Shown here piece by piece: positions 5,862 to 12,753 of a stretch of DNA of 33,528 nt (position 1 is the stretch's first letter; every line of letters starts with the position of its first letter). A program made the position numbers and the translations under genes. Source of the DNA: a virus; IMG/VR virus record IMGVR_UViG_3300036832_000509, positions 1 to 33,528 of that record; one strand, 5' to 3'. Under the pieces are notes generated by a model. That model ran no database searches. It was not told the DNA's origin and saw only the letters and a program-made list of their open reading frames with translations.

Positions 5862-7043
5862 TCAGCGACGCTCCAAATCATGCTTTGGTAGCATACTGGT
5901 AGCACCAAGCTGTCCTTGGGAGCAAGCGAAATCCTCTAGATGCTGATTTTGGCGCAGCAGCGCTGCTGCGTCGCGCTTGTGCACTTCGTCGAGCTGGTCA
6001 GCGAAATCGTCAATATCGTCGCGATTCGGCTGCTGGTACTTCTGGTGCTGAGTCACTGACTTATGGCCGATCAGCTGCATCGCGACTTTCTCATTCGTAT
6101 GGCGCACGCGCGTGGAATTGCTCGACGCGCTGCGTCGAAAGTCGTGAATGTAAGAACCAGCCAGCCCGACTGACGCCACGACTTTGCGCCAGAGTGGATA
6201 TGGAAACCAGCGTATGCGCGTGCCGTCGTCCCGACAGAATATCCACGCAATCTTGATCTCGCGCTCGTGCTCGATGCGCGTGACGAAAGCGCGTTGCTCG
6301 CGCAGCGTCTCTGTCAGCCAGCTGTCGGGGCGCAGCGGCCAGAAGCGTGGATCATTGGTCTTGCAGCTCGCTGCGTCGAGCCACAGTCGAGCGTTGTAAA
6401 CGTCAATATCCGGCCACTGACGCGACAGCAGCTCTTCGAGACGCCAGCCAGTGATGTAATAGCAGACAACCAGTCGACGCAGATACTCTGGCAGCGCCAC
6501 TAGCACGCGCTCTAAGTCAGCGCGACTGTAGCTTTGCTGACGCGCATTGTTCAGCTGGATTCGCTCGAAGTGCGGCAGCGGCACGCCAGAGAGCACCATC
6601 GCAAAGCGCAGCGCAGCCAGCTCCAGCTTGACTGTCGCCAGCGAATACTTGCGCTTGGTCTTAGGCGAGACTTGGCTGAGTCGCAGCGTGCGATAACTCC
6701 TGAGCCTGGCACCAAACTGCGACGCGCGCAGTCCGCGAAAGAACGGTTCCAAATGGTTGTAACGTATGTCGAGCATGCGAATGCTGCGCCGGTCGTTGTT
6801 GCGATAGAAGTCGCGCAGCCGGTCATACATCTCTTCAAACTTCGGATCATAGCCCGCTGACCCTTGCGCCATGCGCGCTTGATGCTCGCCGATCAGCTTT
6901 TCCAGAATCTTTTCTGCAGCTGGCTTGTTGAGTTTGCCAGTCGCTCGCGTGACGCGCTTACGCTTCAGCTGGTACGTCGCATAGTACTGCCCCTGTTTCT
7001 TCTTCTGATAGACACAGCCAATCGAGCCATGCGTGCGTCCCAT
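5862..7043 (-). CDS. int: Tyrosine recombinase (phage integrase)
   Basis: The 393-aa protein has the full catalytic set of the family: R201 (TGWRLEEL), K228 (beta-hairpin, SCKTND), H300 and R303 (YIHDFRRS), H327 (IGHKS) and nucleophile Y336 (HQKYQQP). An N-terminal segment (1-40, GSIGCVYQKKKQGQYYATYQLKRKR) fits an arm-binding domain, and residues about 70-160 fit a SAM-like core-binding domain. Its start ATG overlaps the stop of the 46-aa basic gene (TGATG). The last ~15 codons overlap the right attP arm, and the target is the adjacent tRNA-Leu(UAA) tail. Site-specific integration and, with an excisionase, excision. Confidence 0.95.
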   Translation of the reverse strand: MGRTHGSIGCVYQKKKQGQYYATYQLKRKRVTRATGKLNKPAAEKILEKLIGEHQARMAQGSAGYDPKFEEMYDRLRDFYRNNDRRSIRMLDIRYNHLEPFFRGLRASQFGARLRSYRTLRLSQVSPKTKRKYSLATVKLELAALRFAMVLSGVPLPHFERIQLNNARQQSYSRADLERVLVALPEYLRRLVVCYYITGWRLEELLSRQWPDIDVYNARLWLDAASCKTNDPRFWPLRPDSWLTETLREQRAFVTRIEHEREIKIAWIFCRDDGTRIRWFPYPLWRKVVASVGLAGSYIHDFRRSASSNSTRVRHTNEKVAMQLIGHKSVTQHQKYQQPNRDDIDDFADQLDEVHKRDAAALLRQNQHLEDFACSQGQLGATSMLPKHDLERR

Positions 7044-7183
7044 CAGCGTCGCTCCTTTTGTGGCCGTCCACCCCTCTTGCCATTCTCACGCACTGCGCGC
7101 AGCTTGGCTGCTGAGCGCGACTTACCACCGACACGGCCGCCAATGCGACCAGCCAGAGCTTTAGTTTTATCTTTCTGCTTCAT
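7043..7183 (-). CDS. 46-aa basic GGRP-type protein overlapping the integrase start
   Basis: ATG 7183 is preceded by AGGTG, and the TGA overlaps the integrase ATG. The protein is strongly basic and Gly-rich: AGRIGGRVGGKSRS, then AKLRAVRENGKRGGRPQ. It ends in the GRP(K/R)-like pattern of small AT-hook-like phage proteins often found beside integrases or regulators. It may bind DNA or serve mainly to couple translation into the integrase. Function is inferred. Confidence 0.65.
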   Translation of the reverse strand: MKQKDKTKALAGRIGGRVGGKSRSAAKLRAVRENGKRGGRPQKERR

Positions 7184-7204
7184 TGCTCGTACACCTCGAC
7201 GAGC

Positions 7205-7240
7205 ATTATAAACCAAAAGCAGACTAAGCGACAGACAGGC
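7205..7240 (-). promoter_or_regulatory. Probable integrase promoter (-10 TATAAT)
   Basis: On the minus strand, GCTTTTGGTTTATAATGC ends in a perfect TATAAT (plus-strand 7205-7210), about 20 bases before ATG 7183. No good -35 is seen. The CTTTTGG just upstream of the -10 resembles one half of the CCAAAGCGCTTTGG operator of the right-arm promoters, hinting at shared control. Confidence 0.5.
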
Positions 7241-7244
7241 GGTC

Positions 7245-7745
7245 TTACTTGGTCTGAGCTAGATATTCGCGCAGCTTGAAGACTGGAAAGACCCAGCGCT
7301 GCCCTTGTTTGAGTCCGCCCACTGTCGCTTGATTGTGTTTCAACCAGTGCTCTGCGCAGTTTAAGAATTTGAGTGCTCCTGCAAAGTCGAGCGGGTCCTG
7401 TGGCTTGGGCGCGGCGCGAGCAGCTGCACGCTCTGGCTTGGTTTTCAAGCCCAGCAGCGCGTTGACTACTTTGGCTCTGCTGCGTAAGTCGTCTTGCGCG
7501 AGATCATTCAATTCTTTGATGGCGCGCGGTCGCTCAAATAGTGTGTCAAGCGACACGCTTGGCGGGTCAGTCACAGCCCCGTTCAAGTCGCGCCACTCGC
7601 TTAATAACGAGTCAATTTGTATCGGGACTTCCCACGCCAGATTCCAGCGGCCCGCTTGAACGAAGCCCTGGTGCAACTGAATTATTCTGGTCAGTCTATC
7701 GAGAATGTCGATTGCGCGTGCGACGCGCTCGCTTGAATAGGCCAT
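7245..7745 (-). CDS. Excisionase-like DNA-binding protein with N-terminal extension
   Basis: A 166-aa protein starting at ATG 7745. The last 45 residues (FAGALKFLNCAEHWLKHNQATVGGLKQGQRWVFPVFKLREYLAQT) follow the excisionase/Helix_17 pattern: helix-turn-helix, then a strand-wing with G-x-R-W-x-F-P and a final helix K-L-R-E-Y-L. The first 110 residues form a separate helical domain (ILDRLTRIIQLHQGFVQAGRW, PRAIKELNDLAQDDLRSRAKVVNALLGL) that I do not recognise. Position directly upstream of the integrase supports a role in excision or in control of it. A regulator is the alternative. Confidence 0.6.
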   Translation of the reverse strand: MAYSSERVARAIDILDRLTRIIQLHQGFVQAGRWNLAWEVPIQIDSLLSEWRDLNGAVTDPPSVSLDTLFERPRAIKELNDLAQDDLRSRAKVVNALLGLKTKPERAAARAAPKPQDPLDFAGALKFLNCAEHWLKHNQATVGGLKQGQRWVFPVFKLREYLAQTK

Positions 7746-7823
7746 AGCGGATTGCTGCCTTGTAGCCTCCCAGACTGCCGTAGCTGAGCAAACAGTCTCT
7801 AAGATTTGCGGTGACGCCTGCAG

Positions 7824-7859
7824 CGTTTGCTAGTACCAAACGACCTGACGAGTTGTCAA
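7824..7859 (-). promoter_or_regulatory. Promoter and operator ahead of the excisionase-like gene
   Basis: Minus-strand -35 TTGACA (7854-7859), 18-bp spacer, extended -10 TGG-TACTAG (7830-7835). CGTTTG-gtactag-CAAACG (7824-7842) is an inverted repeat with 6-bp arms lying over the -10, a likely operator. A second TTGACA lies at 7876-7881 without a good -10. The rest of the 7746-8040 gap holds only a small hairpin (8003-8018) and no gene. Confidence 0.6.
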
Positions 7860-8040
7860 GGGACAAAGCACAAACTGTCAAAAAAATTAAATCGAGCCGA
7901 GTTTCGCGCGCAGTTTGCGCTGGCTTTGCGCTGCTGGCTTCAACCACGCTTAGGGCCGGGGGGACCGTTTTCTCCTCAGCGAATTAACCAGCAGTCATGA
8001 CGCAGCGCGCTGGCGCTGACTCGGCTCGAATACTCACTGA

Positions 8041-8478
8041 CTATTTGACTTGCGCATAAAAATAATCATTGTTGCCATCAATCGTCAGCGTGCCGCAGCT
8101 CGTGCCAGTCGAGACTGCCAGCGCGACGCCAAACATGGTTGGCAACGGGTGCACTGTCCAGTCATAGCTTTGCATGGCTGGCGCGAGCGTCGAATTCGGC
8201 ATAAAGCCGCACCAGCGCAGACAGCCATTCATATAACCGGCCGAGCACGAAGTCGTTGAGCCATTGGTCGGCAGGGTCGTCGAGTCAAAGACCATCAAAT
8301 AGCGTGGCGTCGACGCAGTTGCCCAGTTAACTGAGACTGTGAACAACGTCAATCCATTGTACCGATGCGCGCCTTCTGCTGTAGCAGAGCCGATCACTGG
8401 CACACTATTCTGCGCGAGCGCGCGACTGGCAGTGACTACGACGACGAGCACCAGCGCCAGCAGAGCCAGTCTTTTCAT
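8041..8478 (-). CDS. Secreted protein of unknown function, last gene of the late operon
   Basis: A 145-aa protein with a clear signal peptide (MKRLALLALVLVVVVTASRALA, cleavage before Q). The mature part is beta-rich with four cysteines (SCSAGYMNGCLRWCGF and SCGTL), likely disulfide-bonded outside the cytoplasm. Its ATG overlaps the TGA of the previous gene (ATGA). It belongs to a trio of exported proteins following the fibre gene. It may act at the cell envelope or decorate the fibre after export. No family recognised. Confidence 0.7.
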   Translation of the reverse strand: MKRLALLALVLVVVVTASRALAQNSVPVIGSATAEGAHRYNGLTLFTVSVNWATASTPRYLMVFDSTTLPTNGSTTSCSAGYMNGCLRWCGFMPNSTLAPAMQSYDWTVHPLPTMFGVALAVSTGTSCGTLTIDGNNDYFYAQVK

Positions 8479-8717
8479 TTTTTGCCCTTCTCATTCGACT
8501 TACTATTGGACTGCTGCGCAGCAGTTAGCTGGTCGCGCAGTTGCGCCAGTTGCTTTTGCAGCTCGACGATGGTCGCCGCAGCAGCCTGGCGTTCAGCTTT
8601 GCAGCCAACTTCTTGCAGCTGGCTCTCGATAGATGGCGTCGCCACTGGCGTCGATTGTTGTTGCGCATAGACGCCAGTCGCGACAGCCAAGATTAGTATG
8701 ATTATTAGTTTTCTCAT
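8475..8717 (-). CDS. Small exported coiled-coil protein
   Basis: Start chosen at ATG 8717 because it overlaps the fibre stop as ATGA and begins a signal peptide (MRKLIIILILAVATGVYA, cleavage before Q). Longer upstream starts would place charged residues ahead of it. The mature 62 residues are mostly coiled coil (ERQAAAATIVELQKQLAQLRDQLTAAQQ) with a basic tail. Size and layout recall a spanin-type or fibre-accessory periplasmic protein, but there is no lipobox. Confidence 0.65.
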   Translation of the reverse strand: MRKLIIILILAVATGVYAQQQSTPVATPSIESQLQEVGCKAERQAAAATIVELQKQLAQLRDQLTAAQQSNSKSNEKGKK

Positions 8718-11700
8718 GGCGCCCCTGTCGAAAAACAGTGATAAGTCACGTTTATGGTCCCTGTGCAGGCAGCACCAGTGGAAGGTTGGACGCAAACAAA
8801 CTGGATCGAACTAGTGCTCTGATTTGCAACGTACCACAGCGCCGCCTGGCCGGCGCCATTGACGTTGCACATAACGTTGTTGGAAAAGGCATGTGAAAAC
8901 GTCAGAGTAACCGGCGTCGTGACGCCGCCGATATACCCCCAACCGTCGCAACCATTCAGCGCTCCTGAAGAAGCGGTCGGGACGCCACCCGTACACCCGA
9001 TATGACCGCTATTCTGGAAATTAAATCCGGTTGGATTAACCGAGCCTTGTACGGTCGGAGAATAAGAACTTCCGGCAGTCAGGCCGCTATTACCGTAGAA
9101 AGCTACTGTATTACCAGACGTTACAATAATACTGGCAGTAGCCGCCGTCGCTGTCCAAGCACCATTCCAATATGCCCCGTCTACCATATCGATATTACCG
9201 CCATTCGCGGTTAGCGCGCCGACTGGAGAAGTCTTTGAGCCGAAATATACGGCACTGTTCGTCGTATCAGTTAGTGTGATACTGCCACCCCACGAAGTAT
9301 TACCCGATCCGTCAGTTACTAGAGGACTACCGTTTGCTCCGGCCGTAGCCGGCAGAACCAAATCGCCTCCGGGAGTGACATCCGGGACGCGAATGGCCTC
9401 GTAGCCGCTGGTCTTGCCATACAGTACGAGCCGGCCGGAAGTCGTCGCCCCGTTAACGCTGATCTGCAACCCACCGCTGTTAATACTAACTTCGTTATCA
9501 TAAGCATTAGTCTGGATATTAAACGGCGTAAGAGTGTTGAACATATTTTTGATAACAATTTGGGCGAGTGCGCCACTGGCCCCGATGGTTTCTTGTAGAG
9601 CCCAATGACGGATGCCCGAGGCATTGGAAAGAAACACCGAGTCTTGTGTATTAGTCGAGTCCCGAAGGTCGAGTATGCCAGAGCTGTCGCTTATCGTTCC
9701 GGTGACGTTAAGAATAGCCCCGGTGAAAGCCGGATTGTTTATCGCAGCGTAGTTGTTCTGCCCGCCAACTACGTTGGTTTGCACTGCAAATGGCCCTGCT
9801 TGACCAGAGACTTTGGCGACTGTGATCACCCCAGTACTATTTATAGTCGCGTCGCCAGACATCGTCGCAGGTGCATAAGCGCTGGCAGATGTTGCGATTA
9901 ATAGTTGCCCAGCAGTGGGCGCAGTAGTATTGCCAGTGCCGCCATTACTGATCGCGAGTGGCGTCGCCGCAGTCGCCAGCGTACCAAACGCAGCGCCATT
10001 CGTCTTAGTGCAAGTAATTGCTCCAGTCGACGACAATAGACAGTCGCCAGACATAGTGACCGGCGGGACACTGGTAGCTGACGCTGCGACGCGAAATTGC
10101 CCAGCGCTCGGCGCAGTGCTCGTGCCCTCGCCGCCGTTCGCCACAGAGAGTGGAATGCTGGCAGTCGCCAGCGCGCTGAAACTGGTCCCGCCCGTCTTGG
10201 TTACTGCGATGCTGTAAGAGTTAGCTCCAGCTCGCGTCAAAGTCGCATCGCCGGAAAGCGTCTCAGCTTCAGCTGTATTGACTGCTGAGAAACCACCAAA
10301 CTGCGGCGGCGAGCCGCTTGGATAGCTGTTCCCTCCTGCGGGCGGCGACGCGCAAGTCGCTGCGCCAGCCGCGGAAATCGTCTGCACGAATTGACCGCCC
10401 GTGCAGCCGCCACCCGACAACGCGAGATTTAAGTTGCCAGTCGCAGACGCCAGTCCGCTGCCCACGTTGAGCGCATAGAGCGCGCCCGGACTGACATTGT
10501 TGAGTTTGGTCACAGTGATCACGCCAGCACTGGTCAGCGTCGCGTCGCCGCTCATCGTCACTGGCGTAAACGCCGTGGCAGAACTGGCGACCTCAAGTTG
10601 GCCGATGCTCGGCGCAGTCGTCGAACCACTTCCGCCGTTGGCAATCGAGACTGGCGTCGCCAGCGCGATAGTCCCGCCACTCGTCGTGATAGTCCCGCCC
10701 GTCAAGCCAGTGCCAGCAACGATGCTGGTCAGCCCGCCGCTCAGCGCCACGCCATTGATTTTGTAAGTCGCGCCAGTTGGCAGATTGATGCCAGTCGAGT
10801 CGAGCGTACCAACCAGCGTCGGGCCGAAGCTGACGCCAGCAGTCAAACTGGCATTCTGAAAGAAGTTGAAACCATTAGTGGTCAGCCGCAAAATCTCAGC
10901 TGACGTGGCGTCAGCGATAAACGCTGAGCCATTGTAATGCGCGCCGCCAGATAGATCCGCTGCGCCAGCAACAGTCGACTCGACTGCACCCCACGGTTGC
11001 GTCGACGAGCCAAGATACATGACCGGCAAAAACGAGCCGCCATTGAGCGTCAGCGTGGGGCCACTGCTCGCAGTCGTCAGCACTGGCATATTGATCGGGG
11101 CGTAGTTGTTCTGCCCACCGGCTGGATTGGTTGCCGGTGCGCCAGCGCTCGGCGTCGCGCAAGTCGCTATGCCAGCGCCAGTGATGCTCGACACGAAATT
11201 GCCAGGCGTACAGCCGCCACCAGTGATATTAAGATTCAGATTGCCGGTGCTCGAAACCAAGCCAGTACCCACGTTGAGCGTCGCCAGCGCGCCGAACGCT
11301 GTCCCGCTAGTCTTGCTCACTGTCACGACGCCAGCGTTAGTGACGCTCGCGTCACCCGACAGAGTTTGTGGCGCGTAGCTGGTCGCTGACTGCGCGATTG
11401 GCAGCTGTCCAGCGCTCGGCGCTGTGCTCGTCCCATTGCCGCCATTGGCGACACTCACTGGCACTGTCGCTGTCGCCAGCGCAGTAAACGCAGTGCCATT
11501 GGTTTTGCTGCACGTAATCGCACCAGCGCTGGTTATCGTGCAATCGCCAGAGAGCGTGACTGGTGCAAACGCGCTGGCTGATTGCGCGACGTCGAGCTGC
11601 CCCGCTGTCGGCGCTGTGCTCGCGCCGCGCCCACCATTCGCGATGCTCAACGGCAAACTGGCTGTTGCCAGCGCAGTAAACGCACTGCCATTCGTCTTGA

Positions 11701-12733
11701 GGACAGTCACGACGCCAGTGCTCGTGACGCTCGCGTCACCCGACAGAGTTTGTGGCGCGTAGCTGGTCGCTGACTGCGCGATTGGCAGCTGTCCAGCGCT
11801 CGGCGCTGTGCTCGTGCCATTGCCTCCATTGGCGACACTCACTGGCACTGTCGCTGTCGCCAGCGTCGTAAACGCAGTGCCATTGGTCTTGCTGCACGTA
11901 ATCACACCAGCGCTGGTTATGCTGCAATCGCCAGAGAGCGTGACTGGCGCAAACGCGCTGGCTGACTGCGCGACCTCGAGCTGCCCCGCTGTCGGCGCTG
12001 TGCTCGCGCCGCGCCCGCCATTCGCAATGCTCAACGGAATGCTGGCTGTTGCGAGTGCAGTAAACGCAGAGCCATTGGTCTTGCTGACTGCAATCGCGTA
12101 TGAATTCGAGCCAGCACGGCTCAGCGTCGCGTCGCCCGAGAGCGTTTCAGCTTCAGACGTATTCAGCGCCGAGAAGCCAGCCAGCTGTGGCGGCGAACCG
12201 CCGGGAAAGCCAGTCCCACCACCCGGCGTCGCGCAAGTCGCAGCGCCACTGGCGTTGATCGCTTGCACGAACTGACCAGCAGTGCAGCCGCCACCCGACA
12301 GCGCGAGATTCAGATTGCCGAGACTGGCAGCCAGTCCGCTACCGACATTTAATGGAAACAATGCACCAGGCGTGACGCCATTCACGCTGCCGACTATCAG
12401 CGCGCCAGCGCTGCTCAGCGTGGCGTCGCCAGAGAGCGTGACTGGCTGAATCAGAGTCGACGACTGCGCGACAGCGATTTGTCCAGCGCTCGGCGCCAGC
12501 GTATTGCCAAGCCCGCCATTAGCTATCGCGACTGGCGTCGCCAGCCCGATGACGCCACTCGTGGTAATAGTCCCGCCAGTCAAGCCAGTGCTCGTCGTGA
12601 TGCTGGTCACGCTGCCGCCACCAGCGCCACTACCGCCGCTACCACCTGGTGGGCCAACTGTCTGCGCTCGCACTGGCAGTGCTCGCACGAGCAGCAGCGC
12701 GATCACGCTCGCGACTAACAGTCTCGCTTTCAT
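8714..12733 (-). CDS. Giant repetitive tail-fibre-like protein with Sec signal peptide
   Basis: 1339 aa from ATG 12733, preferred over TTG 12742 because GGCGGGGA lies about 9 bases upstream. Residues 1-24 (MKARLLVASVIALLLVRALPVRA) are a classical signal peptide, cleaved before Q. Most of the protein is a repeat of about 60-67 aa with the pattern ANGGxGTSTAPSAGQL, then ATSYAPQTLSGDASVTSxGVVTV, then KTNGxAFTALA, typical of beta-strand fibre repeats in phage tail proteins. A GSSTQPWGA / GGAHYNGSAF module appears twice. The tip (last ~90 residues) has six cysteines. A 384-bp tandem duplication spans 11340-12100, and the 3' part (about 8720-9780) differs in codon use. Receptor binding is likely, but the signal peptide is odd for a virion fibre. 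Confidence 0.8.
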   Translation of the reverse strand: MKARLLVASVIALLLVRALPVRAQTVGPPGGSGGSGAGGGSVTSITTSTGLTGGTITTSGVIGLATPVAIANGGLGNTLAPSAGQIAVAQSSTLIQPVTLSGDATLSSAGALIVGSVNGVTPGALFPLNVGSGLAASLGNLNLALSGGGCTAGQFVQAINASGAATCATPGGGTGFPGGSPPQLAGFSALNTSEAETLSGDATLSRAGSNSYAIAVSKTNGSAFTALATASIPLSIANGGRGASTAPTAGQLEVAQSASAFAPVTLSGDCSITSAGVITCSKTNGTAFTTLATATVPVSVANGGNGTSTAPSAGQLPIAQSATSYAPQTLSGDASVTSTGVVTVLKTNGSAFTALATASLPLSIANGGRGASTAPTAGQLDVAQSASAFAPVTLSGDCTITSAGAITCSKTNGTAFTALATATVPVSVANGGNGTSTAPSAGQLPIAQSATSYAPQTLSGDASVTNAGVVTVSKTSGTAFGALATLNVGTGLVSSTGNLNLNITGGGCTPGNFVSSITGAGIATCATPSAGAPATNPAGGQNNYAPINMPVLTTASSGPTLTLNGGSFLPVMYLGSSTQPWGAVESTVAGAADLSGGAHYNGSAFIADATSAEILRLTTNGFNFFQNASLTAGVSFGPTLVGTLDSTGINLPTGATYKINGVALSGGLTSIVAGTGLTGGTITTSGGTIALATPVSIANGGSGSTTAPSIGQLEVASSATAFTPVTMSGDATLTSAGVITVTKLNNVSPGALYALNVGSGLASATGNLNLALSGGGCTGGQFVQTISAAGAATCASPPAGGNSYPSGSPPQFGGFSAVNTAEAETLSGDATLTRAGANSYSIAVTKTGGTSFSALATASIPLSVANGGEGTSTAPSAGQFRVAASATSVPPVTMSGDCLLSSTGAITCTKTNGAAFGTLATAATPLAISNGGTGNTTAPTAGQLLIATSASAYAPATMSGDATINSTGVITVAKVSGQAGPFAVQTNVVGGQNNYAAINNPAFTGAILNVTGTISDSSGILDLRDSTNTQDSVFLSNASGIRHWALQETIGASGALAQIVIKNMFNTLTPFNIQTNAYDNEVSINSGGLQISVNGATTSGRLVLYGKTSGYEAIRVPDVTPGGDLVLPATAGANGSPLVTDGSGNTSWGGSITLTDTTNSAVYFGSKTSPVGALTANGGNIDMVDGAYWNGAWTATAATASIIVTSGNTVAFYGNSGLTAGSSYSPTVQGSVNPTGFNFQNSGHIGCTGGVPTASSGALNGCDGWGYIGGVTTPVTLTFSHAFSNNVMCNVNGAGQAALWYVANQSTSSIQFVCVQPSTGAACTGTINVTYHCFSTGAP
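11340..12107 (-). repeat. 384-bp tandem duplication inside the fibre gene
   Basis: The stretch starting GTGACGCTCGCGTCACCCGA at 11340 recurs at 11724 and stays nearly identical for several hundred bases, with only scattered single-base changes. The period of 384 bp is 128 codons, two protein repeat units, so the reading frame is kept. It marks recent growth of the fibre by unequal recombination or slippage. Confidence 0.85.
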
Positions 12734-12753
12734 CTGACTCAATCCCCGCCCCT

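Larger units (their letters stand above)
5590..5908. other. attP region with duplicated integrase arm-type sites
   Basis: A 23-bp sequence starting TGGTAGCATACTGG is present identically at 5601-5623 and 5886-5908. Each copy itself holds two tandem TGGTAGCA motifs. At the left copy an inverted partner (AGTATGCTA at 5590-5598 against TAGCATACT at 5604-5612) gives a third site in opposite orientation. The tRNA-Leu fragment lies between the two copies, 118 bp from the left and 84 bp from the right. That is the arrangement of arm-type sites around a core. The right arm also encodes the last residues of the integrase. Confidence 0.75.

Noticed and set aside
7696-7947. 83-codon minus frame across the 7824-7859 promoter
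   Set aside because: It runs through the promoter and operator and has no ribosome binding site; the sequence is not protein-like.
9915-12737. Many plus-strand open frames opposite the fibre gene
   Set aside because: They are mirror frames of a repetitive GC-biased gene, with no ribosome binding sites and repeated peptides such as VTGANALADCATSS.
8714-12742. Diversity-generating retroelement acting on the fibre
   Set aside because: No reverse transcriptase and no template/variable repeat pair with A-site changes. Internal repeats are ordinary shaft repeats.
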